Source: Sporodiniella umbellata (lineage: Eukaryota; Mucoromycota; Mucoromycetes; Mucorales; Rhizopodaceae). Taken from it: a stretch of DNA of 64,000 bases. Made by a program: the position numbers and the translations under genes. The stretch's first letter is position 1, and the number at the start of each line of letters is the position of its first letter. The notes beneath the pieces were generated by a model that was given only the letters and a program-made list of their open reading frames with translations, had not been told where the DNA came from and ran no database searches. The stretch lies in assembly GCA_025677835.1 (NCBI GenBank), contig JAIXMR010000086.1, positions 1 through 64,000 on the forward strand, read 5' to 3'. Positions 1-11,557 of this stretch are shown here, piece after piece.

Positions 1-759
1 GTCTGACTAACGGGGTATTGAGTATCAAGAACAGTACTTGCCGTCTTGATTTTGCACAGATAGCTGCTTATTTTATCATCATTTTAAACACTAAGAGTCG
101 TTTAAGAAAAAGAAACATATACTGACATATTTTCAATAAATATTGTCGATTGTCAAAAAGAGACCAGTGTAATTTAGAGAGGTAGTAAGCTTTTTGTTGA
201 AGGCAGATAATGGAAACTGGCCTTTTATGTTGATATTCGTTTTAATAGTTTTGCTATAACGAAACAAAACAATAAGAAGGAGAAAAAAAAAAAAGGGAGG
301 AGGAAAGGGTTCAGGTTATGTATAAGATATGAGCACGAGGCAAGTATTGCCCGATACCTAATTATTAAAGTTTTTTTTTTGGCAAGTAAACAAAGTATAG
401 ATATGGTTTTTATTTTGAATAGTATATAGACTGTATATTAAATGAAAGAAAATGTTGCTTTGTTTTGAGATAGTATCTTATCAAGACAGTCAACTGCTTT
501 TTATTAAAAAGAAATTGCGAGATATATATTTTGAGAGGCATTTATGGGTTATCTCGGGTCTTGAGACAAGGGTATAAGCAGAATGATAAAACCAAGCTAT
601 CCTTGCATATATGCTAGAAAAGACAGGTGACAAAATCTTAAAGTGGATTTGGTGCCAATCTTTTTATTCAGCAATTTTGAAACTCAGCACGACCCTCGCC
701 CAAGGAGAGACAACAAGCCACTATTGTCTGAAACGCCCTTCTTCTTTTTTATTATTACC
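1..759. other. Upstream non-coding stretch
   Basis: AT-rich sequence with short A and T runs. No open frame, splice-linked exon or RNA gene could be supported. The last 100 bases probably hold the promoter and 5' leader of the gene starting at 760. Confidence 0.5.
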
Positions 760-1331
760 ATGGCAGGAAAGACAAAGATCGATGTTGAAGAGAATGAAAA
801 GTTAGCGACACAAATTGATGCCTCTCTAAGTATGGCTCGGTCGCTTATAGAGTCTTGGCTACCAGCACCTAAAGCCGGCGAAAAACTTGATGATAAAGAA
901 GAAGAGGAAGAAAAGACTTTACTGAAGTATTCCACTGGAAGACCTGACAGGTAATAGAAAATGTGTGTGTGTGTATGCATCCTTTTTTTTTTGGGTTTAA
1001 AATTGACGGTTGATATAGACTTGGGCTTGGAGCGAAATATCTAAGTCATGCAGAGGCGATGAGACATACAAAGGATGACGGCCGAGTGGTATCCAAAGAA
1101 GAAATGCAACTCAAAAACAAGATACTGAACCAAAACCAAAAAGCCAGCACGAAACATAATATCAACAAAAAGCGAGTTTTGGAAGAAGAGTCTGACTCTG
1201 AAGACGAGTCCAAGACAGGTGGATCGAAGCCTCAGGAGGGTAAAAAGAAAATTGGTGCCCAAGGCGATTTTCTTTCAATGTATTTGACAGAACGAGCAGG
1301 CAAAAAGAACAAGAAGAATAAAAAGAAATAG
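760..1331 (+). CDS. DUF3245-like small basic protein
   Basis: Two exons, 760-950 and 1019-1331, joined by a 68-nt GT-AG intron, give a 167-residue protein. The splice restores the motif GRPDRLGLGAKYLSH (about residues 60-74), which I associate with the fungal family DUF3245 of unknown function; the family assignment is from memory. The start ATG at 760 follows an in-frame ORF extension that looks like leader. The C-terminal half is rich in Lys, Glu and Asp and ends in a Lys/Asn tail (KKNKKNKKK), typical of a nucleolar or nuclear protein. Localisation is inference. No catalytic residues are visible. Confidence 0.7.
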
Positions 1332-1523
1332 ATTTCTGCATACAACTACAACACAGTATACCCAACATAGAGCAATGAGCCGTACAGATACAGAAGTATA
1401 CTAGATTTTTATTATTGCTATTATTATCATTATATTAAAAGAGTAAAAAAAAAAAAAGAAAAAGAAAAAAAGAAAGCTCCCAGAGCCTACTTTTTTTTTT
1501 CTTGACCAAAAGTAAAACAAATG

Positions 1524-1582
1524 TATGTGTGTATATGTACGTGTGTATGTGTATGTGTGTGTGTGTGTGTGTGTGTATATGT
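1524..1582. repeat. Imperfect (TG)n microsatellite
   Basis: Alternating TG with TA interruptions; the purest block runs about 1554-1576. Confidence 0.9.
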
Positions 1583-1816
1583 AGATAATAGATACAAATG
1601 TATAGACCCAGCGGATTCCATCTTTTCTCCCCTTCTTCTTTATATATGTATATACATACACAAACGAAACTACTTTGTATAAAAGAATTTACAAGATACA
1701 ATGTATATTCTCGTTTACAGACTGTCACTTGTATACACATGTATAGGTACATCTTCACAAATAATAATAAGATTTTTTTTTTTTTTTTGGTTATTTTTCC
1801 TATTTACACATTTTTC

Positions 1817-1817
<1 letters not shown>

Positions 1818-1851
<34 letters not shown>
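1818..1851. repeat. Poly(T) tract, 34 bases
   Basis: Uninterrupted T run just downstream (in minus-strand sense) of the stop at 1876-1878; it reads as poly(A) on the strand of that gene. Confidence 0.95.
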
Positions 1852-1852
<1 letters not shown>

Positions 1853-1875
1853 TTTGTTTGTTTGTTTTTAGGTGC

Positions 1876-2926
1876 TTATTTTTGCTCGATACGATTAGCC
1901 ATGAGTTTATCATGAAGACCTTGCAAGAAGCTGTCATTGTCAGGAACAGGGGGCAATCTTCTAGCGTGTTTCATTTTGAGTTTTTTGAATTTGACAAGAG
2001 GCTGTTGGTGTGTAGTGTAAGGGTGAGAGAAGATAGAGCAAGTGGTATTGATCAAAGGAGACGAAGACTTTTTTGGCTTGTTCTTTTTATCTTTCTTTGT
2101 TTCTGCAGCTTCAATAAAAGTCATTTCGTCTGAAAAGGTGACGCTCTTTCGACGGCTGGGAGTATCTGTAGTAGGTGGTGAAATAGGCTCTTCGTCTGTT
2201 TCAGTCTCGGTTTCGGTTTCTTCTTCTGAAATGTGCATTCCAGAGAGACTGCCGTTCTGGATAGTATTTCTAATAGTGACAGGATCTTCACATAACAAGC
2301 TTTCTGGCTCTTGAGTGAGCACAATGGGGACCACAGGTTCGCCTAGTTCTGACAAGTCCTTCTTTTTTTCACTGTTGCTGTTGCTCTTTTTTTTTTTCTT
2401 GTCTTTCTTTTTGTCTTTCTTTTCTTTCTTTTCCTCTTTATCTTTGATTGGTTGGGATTCTGTGGTTAAGAAATCAATCATCCGTCAGTTACTTTTTTAA
2501 AGTAGCTTACTATCACTTTCAAGCCACTCTGGATCAATAGCCAACCTCAAAAGATCTTTAACAAGAGGCAAAAGTTCAATTTGCTAACAATGAAAAAAAA
2601 AAAAAAAAACAAGAGCCATGATTAGCAAATAAACAGAGAAAACGGACTCGTTCTTACCGCCCAACTTTCTCTCGATAGGGACTTGAGGTCATTCACCTAT
2701 AGTACTTTGGTTAGGAGGACTACTAGAGCCATGTTGGGATCACTTGCCGTAAATATCCTGTTTTTCTCAAGGATGGAAATATCATTCTTTACGTCTTTTT
2801 CTGACCATTTCTTCTTTTTTCCAATATCACCCAACAACTCTTTCACTTTCTAATAAACAACAATCAACGTTTTATTCTTTGGCCGCTTTTTCTTACCAAG
2901 TTGTTTTGGATTTTCTCTGTTCCCAT
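1876..2926 (-). CDS. Lys-rich acidic protein of unknown family
   Basis: Proposed exons on the minus strand: 2897-2926, 2724-2849, 2658-2696, 2511-2583 and 1876-2459, about 283 residues. The N-terminal about 120 residues look helical and globular (segments KVKELLGDIGKKKKWSEKD and QIELLPLVKDLLRLAIDPEW). Then come a Lys/Glu tract, an acidic Glu/Thr stretch (EEETETETETDEE) and a tail ending RRLPPVPDNDSFLQGLHDKL. The intron between exons 2 and 3 would be only 27 nt (2697-2723). An alternative acceptor makes it 42 nt and removes five residues (VNDLK), also in frame. I do not recognise the family; a nuclear protein is plausible from composition only. Without one of these introns an in-frame TAG interrupts the frame. 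Confidence 0.5.
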
Positions 2927-4123
2927 TTTTTGACTGGATAAGTAATATATTGAAATTCTTTATATCAAAAAAAAAAAAAAAAAAAAAAGAAATGAAAAAA
3001 GAAAAAAAAAAGAGAGACGATCTTTTTATAATATTTTTTTTTTTCAACAAAAAAGGGAGAATATTGGTCTTTTGGGTGCAAAAATTAGCGGACCTTGTTT
3101 TTACTTCTTTTTGGGGGGAAAAGAGATGATAAACCCAAAGCATGTTACAGCTTGTAGGATAGAATCTAAAAAAAAAAAGAAAAATCAAAGGCTTTGTCAG
3201 ATTGAGTTCTGTGATAAAAGGATGCAGAAGCGTGTTGCAGGAATGGAAGGAAAGGTCAGGGTTTTGAGTTAATAAACAAAATGCTGTAGACACTTGGTCC
3301 TTTCTCCGAAACTCTTTTTGATAGAGAAGCATGGTAAAGCTGAGCCAAAGCATAACAACTTTATAGCAAGAGCCTTTTAGCCGAACTAGAAACGAAACTG
3401 TAGACATTTTCGAGAGCAAAACGTTCTTTTTTCTCTCCCCACACAGGCCCTGTTCTTTGTATTTTGTAAACTCTTAAAACCCAATACACGTTTATGAGGG
3501 CATGTTTTTATTTTAGGAATTTTACAACTTTTATGCATAATAAAGCACACACACGCACAAAGCACTTTTGTATATATCGGCTTTGCACTATTGTTAAATT
3601 GCCAAGACCCTCAAGGGAAGATTAATTTAATTTTAAGGAAAAAGAAAGCCAAAGAGCGTTACTATTCTTATTTAGATATAAAAGGAACTCCTTGAGCGTT
3701 AATTACAGTTAATTTGTACAACACGTTTGAAACGTAGAGAGTTTCCTTTATTTCAATTCATCTGGAAGCTGTTTTGCTCCGTGACTCTTTTTCTATAGGG
3801 AGAATTGAGAATGACTGAGGAGGTTTTGTTATCTGATGCTTAGAGATCAACAGCGCCAAAAATAAAGGTGTCACACGAAGGGTCGTACAAGTTTGGGGAA
3901 ATGTAAAAAAACCGCCGTAGTCCTCTTTTATAGAAAAAGTGTCAATCGCTACAATCCAAAAGAAAAGGTACGGAGATTAATCATTGCTAAAGCCAATCTC
4001 TCTTGTTCATCCCTCCAAAAAAAAAAAAAAAACAAAGAGAGTACATATTTAAAAGAAGGCTCTTTTTTTTTTTTTTAGCTGCCAAAGAGTGTTTGGGGTT
4101 TTCGTTTTTTTTTAATTTTTAAT
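2927..4123. other. Intergenic region, no supported gene
   Basis: AT-rich with several A and T runs. The longest minus-strand ORF (2850-3419) is a chance frame overlapping the first exon of the neighbouring gene and translates homopolymers into Phe/Lys runs. Nothing else is visible. Confidence 0.6.
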
Positions 4124-5699
4124 TTAAAAGATTCTTTTTCTTTTAAGATGTTCTCCAAACCGTTGAAGGTCTGACAATAGAAGCTGGGGTTCTTCAAGGC
4201 CTGCAAAATGGCCACCCTAAGTGTATAAGGTTTTTAGTCTATTTATATCAGATCTTTTGGTGTCTACTTACGCATTCCATTTGCGTGAATTGATATAGGT
4301 CTGTTGAGAGTTCAAACCAGTCTTTGGGTATCTTTATGTCAAACTCAATTAATGTCCGTTAGAGCAGTGAAAAACATACCTGAGAAATCTCGCTTGCAAA
4401 AGAAGAGATAGCGACAGGCACCTTTGTACGACTAAGAACAAGAGGTATCATCTCCTTTTGATGAAGCACTTCATAATAAATACGAATAGAGGAAGACATA
4501 CTGTTCGTCATCCAATAGATCGATACTTGAGTTAAAAACTCTTTGGACTGAATCGTCTGTGGCAAGGCCTCGCTATGTTGTTTTTCAGGTAGATGAAAAG
4601 TCCATTCGTGATACTTTTCAAGCATCCAAGCTTCATTCATAGTCATGTTAGCAAGCTTATCTTATTTCTCTTACATACCCAAGAGTCCTACGGGACTGTC
4701 CGTCAAACCATAGGCTAAGGTATAGGGTCGAGTGCCTTGAATCGCTCGATAACCGCAGGCTGTGTTACGTTCAGCATTAGCAAACGTAGCACCTGCAAGG
4801 TCTACTCTGCCGGCTCCATATACCCGGTCAAACCCAAGCACAAGACTAGCAAAAATCTTGACCATCTTGAAAGGGTTCAGTAGAATCTTTGTCACTGTAG
4901 GTATTGAAACAATAGGCACAGGCATAGTGGCATGAAGCGCTTTGCAGTTATTATTATGATGAGCTGCTATTCTTTTTCCAATAATGGCTCCCCAATCTCC
5001 CCCGTGATAGACTTTTGTTTAGCCAAAAGATAAAAGTTCTGTTTAGTAAAGAAAACGCTTTCAGCCTTTCCCTTTTTTTTCCTCTTATGATTACCATATC
5101 GATCGTAACCAAGATTGACAAGAAGTCGGTTGATCATCGATGCCATCTTGATCGCACCATACCCTTTTTCTTTAGGAGCCTCAGAGAATCCAAAACCGGG
5201 TAAGCTAGGCACAATAACATGGAAACTCTAATAGAAAAAGAAGTCTAGCAAGTTTAGCTATCCATTGACTACCCAAAAAAGGTATTTCACGCACCTGGCT
5301 TTTTCCTGCACCATCTCGGAGTGGCTTGATCAACTTGTGAAATTCATAAAAAGTAGAAGGCCAGCCATGTAAAAGTACCAAAGGGATCGCGTCTGGATGA
5401 TCGGAAGGTTCGTGAATATAGTGCATCATCAAACCTTCTACTTTCATTTGATAATGTTTCCATTGTCCCAGGTCTTGTCTCAGCTCGTCCCAATCGAAAC
5501 TAGTTCCCCACTCTTCCAACAAGGGCTGAACAGCCCATGTAGGTGCACCGTAATCCCATCCATATTCTTTTTCTAGTTCGTTGGGCCAAATAGTGGTTTT
5601 TACCCTTTCTTTTAAAGCGTCGATTTGGATTGGGCTAATTTCAGGTATTTCAAATACTCTACTTTCGCCTTCTGCTACTTCTTTCATTTTCAAACACAA
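4124..5699 (-). CDS. Epoxide hydrolase (alpha/beta hydrolase, microsomal type)
   Basis: Six minus-strand exons: 5295-5699, 5095-5227, 4679-5011, 4380-4630, 4272-4343 and 4124-4216, 428 residues (424 from the second Met at 5687). An N-terminal EHN-type region (EISPIQIDALKERV to about residue 110) precedes the hydrolase fold. Visible motifs are the oxyanion HGWPST, the nucleophile elbow GGDWGA with the Asp that would form the alkyl-enzyme ester, and the catalytic His in GGHFAGLEEP near the C terminus. Known family chemistry is hydrolysis of epoxides to vicinal diols, in detoxification or lipid metabolism. No signal peptide is obvious. The splice at 5012/5095 uses an AAAG acceptor chosen because it restores YxxGGDWG. 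Substrate unknown. Confidence 0.85.
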
Positions 5700-6096
5700 A
5701 AAAACAAAAAAAAAGAATAGATAAAAAAAAAAAAGAAAAACCTTTTTATTTATTTACACACAAAATATTGGACAAACAAATATCTTTCTTCGTGTATAAA
5801 TTTTAATCACTTTCTTTTTACTGTTCTCTTCTTATCCTTTTCCACTGTCTCTCTCTCTCTCTTTTAATCAAAAGAAGAGAGTAAGAGACTACTTTCGTAG
5901 GAACATATCGCTATGTTTACCTTATTTAGTAAATAAAGGATTACGTGAAGAGTTTTCATTAAAGTATAAAGTTCTAGTAAGAGGCTGAGTTGCGCCTGGA
6001 AAGATCTCTGTGTAATTCAATAAACAAACAGTAAGTCTTCTTTTTAGCTCTTTTAGATAACCAACAATATTAATAAAACAATGATTTTAAAAAGAT
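5700..6096. other. Intergenic spacer
   Basis: About 400 bases between the epoxide hydrolase start and the stop of the short delta-COP gene. No continuation of delta-COP coding sequence is seen on the minus strand, and the interval is too short for the missing domain. Confidence 0.6.
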
Positions 6097-7218
6097 TTAT
6101 TCAAAAAGGTTGACGGTCTTTGTCTTGCGTCCTAATTGCATACCCTTTGGCTTTGGTGCTGCATCTGTATTGACTACATTTTCAACAGGACTAAAATAAG
6201 CAAATCTGATAAGAACTCTATTGATCACAGAAGAAACCCAAAAAAAAAAAGAAAAAAAAAAGTGCGCGTGCGCGTGTGCGTACCTGAAATTGTCTTTAGG
6301 AGCAGGCGTGCTTGATTCAAATGCAGTAGGAAATTGCTGTCCGCTGAAACTTCCTCCACCATACATATTGTTGCTTGATTTGAAGTTTCCTTGCATAAAT
6401 TCTTGTCCTCGCTTTTGAGCTTCTTTTCTTTGCATCTCAAATTGTTTAGCCCTTCTCTTAAGTTCCTCTTTTGCCTCTGCTTCTTTGTTCTATTTGTACA
6501 GATGCATATACGTTTAGTTGGCTTTATCAAGCTTTTTTTTTATGTTGATTTACTTTGGCAATGATTTCTTGGATTCTTTCTTCATGACTTTCCATTTCCA
6601 TTGAACTCTTGACTTGAGATAAATTGACGTTTTCTCTATATCCAACAGAAATAATTTCATCAAAAGCACACAGTAATTCAAAAGAGTTGCGAAAGATATC
6701 TGCCTCATCAAACGAGTGACAGATATTGGTAACCACACGGGCAAATAGGTGAAGTGATTCAATATCTTGTAAAATGTTTGACTTTATGTATATGTATATA
6801 TGCAAAAAGAGAAATAATGTGTGTAAGCGAATGAGATGAAAACAAAGAGTTTTTTTTCTTTACTTGACGGTTGGTAATTAGAACGATGAATAGCTCGTCT
6901 AAAGGTTGGTAAACAAAACGAACGTGTCCATTCTCAGCAATAGTGTGTTGTTGTCCTGTACTGGTCAATTTGGGAAAGGAAGCCAATAATCCTTCAATAC
7001 GCGAACGTGGCATCTGACGAAACTGACGAGATACTACAGCTGTTTATACATTTTTGTGAAAAGGAACGTCAGTCTAAACATCTAGTTTTCTTTTTTAAGT
7101 ACGTTTTCCGCTTTTTGTAACAACAGCAGCAGCTAAAACAACCTAAATAAAAAGGTTAGTAACTCTTCATCACACCGGTTGATGTATACAAGGGTATATA
7201 CTTTTTATATTTTACCAT
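6097..7218 (-). CDS. RET2: Coatomer subunit delta, N-terminal half only
   Basis: Exons on the minus strand: 7216-7218 (the ATG alone), 7103-7142, 7039-6864, 6781-6554, 6489-6284 and 6190-6097, 248 residues. The protein begins MVVLAAAVVTKSGKPVVSRQ and continues with SRIEGLLASFPKL and FVYQPLDELFIVLITNRQ. That is the longin-like N-terminal domain of delta-COP (COPI coat, Golgi-to-ER vesicles), followed by the helical linker (KEAEAKEELKRRAKQFE) and the conserved linker end KGMQLGRKTKTVNLFE. A TAA follows at once. Full-length delta-COP is about 510-530 residues with a C-terminal mu-homology domain, which is absent here and not encoded in the next 400 bases. It is either a truncated paralog or a damaged copy. 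It is divergently paired with SEC3, 169 bases away. Confidence 0.85.
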
Positions 7219-7387
7219 CTAATTTATATATAAATAAAAGCTAAATACTCAGAAAAAATAAAAATAAAAGGCAAGTAAAAGCTTCACTAAGAGAATGAGG
7301 GGGATGGAAGAGTCACGGTGTTAGCAAAAAAAAAAAAATATACAATTCAGTAGCCGTTTCAATGCAAATTACCTTTTTCTTCTTTAA
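7219..7387. promoter_or_regulatory. Shared divergent promoter region, delta-COP / SEC3
   Basis: A 169-base spacer between two divergent start codons, AT-rich, with an A run before the SEC3 ATG. It must carry both 5' leaders and probably a bidirectional promoter; no specific factor site is recognised. Confidence 0.45.
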
Positions 7388-10300
7388 ATGGACGGCATAA
7401 GACAGTTGCTCATCACCAGCTTATACCCTCCAGGTGGCTCGGAAAAACTGATAGTACACGTTAAAACATATAAGGACATTCAGTCTTCCGATGGTAGCAA
7501 AGACATAAAAGGAACACCTCGATATTTATGCTTGACTCGTAAAGAATCTTTTGTTGACATTGTACTTTGGCATCGAGCAATTTCTCAATTTCCCTCTTTT
7601 TTTTTTTATTTGCTTCAACCTTAGAAAAAAAAAGCTCAATAAAACTTTCCAAAGTAAAAAGAAACCAGAATGGTGCCTTTAGTGTTGGAAGGTCTTGGAG
7701 TTTAGAGGAAATCAAGCAGATTCAGATTGTTGATGTAAGTTTGAGCTTTTTGTATTTCATTCACCTTAGATACACCTCACATTTACATATCCATACACAC
7801 ACATATAAATGTTTCTAGGCTCACCAATTCTCGCTCACATTAAATAAAGCTTATCTATGGGCAGTAGAAAAAGGAAAAGACAAGATGATCTTTTTAGCTT
7901 TCTTGATTGATGTAATATATACAGCTGTTGATGTATCCTTTCTAAAAAAAAACCCCCCATATACACACATATACCTACATAATAGTTCTGCAATCGTTAT
8001 GCTAGCCGTATGCCCAAGCTGGTGAATATTGACGAACCGCGTATTTTGAAATGTAAAGTATCCGTGCGTCTGTAACAAAGATATATACTCTAAATCAAAA
8101 ATTAGTTTTAGCGGACCCTGCAGCTCCTCCATTGACAGAAGATTCGCCCATATCGCCTATCAATACTATTCATCGGTCTGAGTCACCCATGTCGCCTATG
8201 TCTGCGATACCTACCACACCTATCATGTCTTCAACTCCCATCTTATCTTCCACACCTGCTACTCCTGTAATGCCTAATTTTCATACAGCCAAACCTTTCA
8301 ATTCTTCAGCATCTGTAATGACCTCAGGTATTTCTTCTTTTGTTTCCATATGTTTTTTTTTTTAATCTCTCTCCTCCTTCTTTTTTAGAGACATATGATA
8401 CTCGATTAACCGAGGACCGCAAAGCAAGGGAGGCAAAAAGAGAACGAGAAAAAAGAGAAAGGCAGGTGTTGGTGGAAAAAGGTAGAAAACTCCAAAAAAT
8501 AAAAAAAAAAGAGAAGTCAAGGTATTTTAAGATACATTGATACATGTGTGTATAGAGAGGCAAAAGAAGGAAGAGGAAATGCAGGACAAATTAGCAGAGC
8601 GTGCCTTTATGATGAATGTAGAAGAATTGCTAACAGATTTTAATTGGAAAGCCACCGGCAATGCATCTGTTCTAGAAGGAGGACTGCTGAAAGAGCTACA
8701 TGCTTTAGAAGATGTAAGGGATAAAACACAAAGAAAAAAGGAGAGAAAAGAGACACAAGTTAATACTCTTAATAGGCCAACGTCCATGCAATCATTGAGT
8801 CGGATGATAGAGCAAAGTCCATTGTGGGCCATATCGATAAATCTTTAGCAGAGTTGGATAGTATGGAAAGTTGGTTATCTCTTTATGCAGCTGAATTAAA
8901 TGTAAGTCAAAAAGAGACCTCTTTAAGCACTCCGCTCATTATTATTGTTTTAGAGTATGGGTGATGACATCCGTGAAATTGAGATACAAAATAGGGCACT
9001 TCAAATCTTAAATAGTAATCAGTTATCTCTTATATCCGAACTTGACAGACTACTTGTAAATTATTAATTACCAATATTTCATAATGTTTACATAGAACTA
9101 ATCTTGATACATGTATATTTTTGCATATATAGAACGCTATTTCTATACCCAAAAGATGCCTTGATAGTCTACAATACGACTCAATGGATTCGGCAGATGA
9201 CGTTATTCGTATTCAGGAGTCAGCTGAAATGCTTCAAAAAACTCTAAAATCAAAACTCCCCGACGGTCTACAGGACATGGTCGCTGTCCAGGAAAGACTG
9301 GAAACCTATAATGTATACGGAAATCGATTTAGTGAGAGGGTTTTTAAATTTCTAAAGGATCAATTCGAGCAGCAAGTAGGTTGCAAATAGCAATTGTATA
9401 TCTCAAACATATTCTTCTCCTGACATCTCTCTCTCTCTCTCTCTCTCTCCAAAAGGCTAGACTATACCAAGAACAAAAAACTAGATCACCTGCCGTTAAT
9501 AGAAAAAACCAAAGCGCTCCTATCATAGTCAGTCCTCATGAAGCGGTAGAAGATCAATTAATAAAATACCAAGGATTTATTCTTTGGGAGAAAGAAATGG
9601 AGCCCAGAATGTATAGTGAACTACAGAGAGTAAGATATATCTTTTTCTATACAATATAAAGTAAATTTTAACCTCTCTTGTCCAAAAAAAGTGTTATGCT
9701 CAAGCAATGGCACCTCTTTATGAGCGCGACATCCGTGATGTAATTGACGCTACACGTAGTTTCTATAGTTCTTTACGTAAAAGGGATGTAGACGACCTTG
9801 AATATTGTAAGTTTATTTCCCTTTAAAAAGAAAGACAATTGCAAAGATTAATATTCCTCCCTTTTTTTTTGTTGAAAGTATTCAAGCCAGAAGAATCGCG
9901 ACAAGCAAGGGCTTTAGCATATGCGCCTATACGTACTGAGGATTTGAAGCCACATCGATACCGACATATGTTACGAGGATCTACAGAGGGTGCAAGCAGT
10001 ACTCGATCTAGTATCGATGAAGACGAAAAAGCAACCGATGAGGTAAGTTTAGCCAATGAAAAAAAAAAAACATTCGGGATTTATCTTGCTTTTTTTTTTC
10101 AAAAAAAAAAAACATAGGCATTTGCACAGCTATTGAAACAGTCTGTCATGCTTCTCTGTAGAGAACAAAATTACATGTGCGATCTTTTTGAGTCTACTAG
10201 CACTCGCTCTTTCTTAGAAAGAGGTATGGTTTATTCTCAGGTACCCAACAAGTTTGAGCTGTACAATCGGAGAGATAAGATCAGAGATGTCAAGATTTCA

Positions 10301-11405
10301 AAAAAGATCCTATCGTGGATGGAAATGATCTTTGAAACTATGGAGCCTAGTATAGTCAATCTTTTGGAATATGGAGTAAAATCCGATCCGACGTAAGCGC
10401 TTGATCAAAAAAAAAAAAAAAGAAAGATATCGTTTTGTAATATATTTTGTTCAAGGTTGACTGTCAGTATGATGGCCGCCGTTGAATATCAGCAGGAACA
10501 ATGGGAGGGATCTGATCAAGAGTTTGCCTTGAAATTATGTACCTCTCTATCGCAGCGACTGACTCGTATGTTTGAGAACTTTATCAACGACCAGGTGCGC
10601 AACATAGAAGAAAAGAAATTGAGTATCAAGAAGCGAAAGGGTGTTTTGAGCTTTTTTAGAACGTTCCCTATATTCGCCATGCGGCTTGAAGTGGCAGCAG
10701 TTCATGTTCAGCCAGACTCAGGGGCACGTGCCACTGTAAACATAGCTTATGAGAAAGTGATTCAGGGCATGATGAATAGCTTAGAAACAATATCAAAAGA
10801 AGGTGACCAGACAGGCGACGACAAAGAACAGCTAAATGCAACAATTATGTACATTGGTATGTTCTACAGCTGACTCTTAGCTATTCAATTAATTTTCTTG
10901 AACAGAAAACATGCATCACCTGTATCATACTTTACGTACCAACAAACTTCACGTACTCGATAAATGGAGCAAACACGCTAAATCACTCTATGATAGCAAT
11001 CTGAAGTCTTACGTACATGTCATTATTCGTCGCCCCTTGGGCCGATTACTAGAATTTTTTGAAGGTGTTGAGGCTCATGCACGTACCACCAACTTACCCG
11101 AAGAAGTATCGTTTCATATGTCCTATAACAAAGCACAGCTTCGGAAGGTGATCGCTTTGTTTCCACCCAAAGAAATCAAAAAGGCTTTGGAGCAGCTTTA
11201 CAGACGTGTGGATAAGCATTTTTCGGAGGAAGAAGGATTACTACAGGTCGTCTGGCGTGGTATTCAAGAAGAACTCATTCAACAGCATAGAAAGATGAGC
11301 GAATTGATCGTGCAGTGCTACCCTGGCGTTGAAGCCCATTTAGAATTTACAATTGAAGATCTTTTAGAAATGATGAGAGATCTAGCTAAAAAAGTAAACC
11401 TATAA
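7388..11405 (+). CDS. SEC3: Exocyst complex subunit Sec3 (EXOC1)
   Basis: Sixteen exons, 1016 residues: 7388-7538, 7625-7734, 7819-7932, 7986-8052, 8106-8327, 8389-8521, 8560-8713, 8776-8901, 8954-9055, 9133-9375, 9456-9629, 9692-9806, 9879-10042, 10118-10392, 10456-10856, 10906-11405. The N-terminal part (KVKRNQNGAFSVGRSW, then LWAVEKGKDKMIFLAFLIDV) matches the Sec3 PIP2-binding PH domain. A linker rich in Ser/Pro/Met/Thr follows, then a Lys/Glu coiled coil, then the conserved motif ESWLSLYAAELNSMGDDIRE and the helical rod ending HLEFTIEDLLEMMRDLAKKV. The role is tethering of secretory vesicles at the plasma membrane. Exon 5 has tandem acceptors (8105 and 8111) giving a two-residue difference. 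The intron before exon 11 carries a CT repeat. Confidence 0.93.
9426..9450 (+). repeat. (CT)n tract inside a SEC3 intron
   Basis: CT dinucleotide repeat lying just before the acceptor at 9455, where it acts as an extreme polypyrimidine tract. Confidence 0.85.
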
Positions 11406-11557
11406 GTTCATATAGTGTACTAGTACTTTTTTCTTATTTATTGATCTTTCAAAAAATAAAAAAATTTCGGAGCGACAATAAAAACTTTAAAAATCTAATC
11501 TTGGGTGACCCACTTTCTTTATCATCTATTTTCTTTCTGTCTTTCGATTGTTTGCGG

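Larger units (their letters stand above)
1332..1875. other. Convergent intergenic spacer with simple repeats
   Basis: Separates two convergent genes. It holds A-rich runs, an imperfect TG repeat (about 1524-1582) and a 34-base T run (1818-1851). Nothing coding is visible. The ORFs here encode only Phe/His/Tyr-rich low-complexity sequence translated from the repeats. Confidence 0.7.

Noticed and set aside
2850..3419. 189-codon minus-strand frame
   Set aside because: It overlaps the spliced first exon of another gene and is largely Phe/Lys from homopolymers, with no domain.
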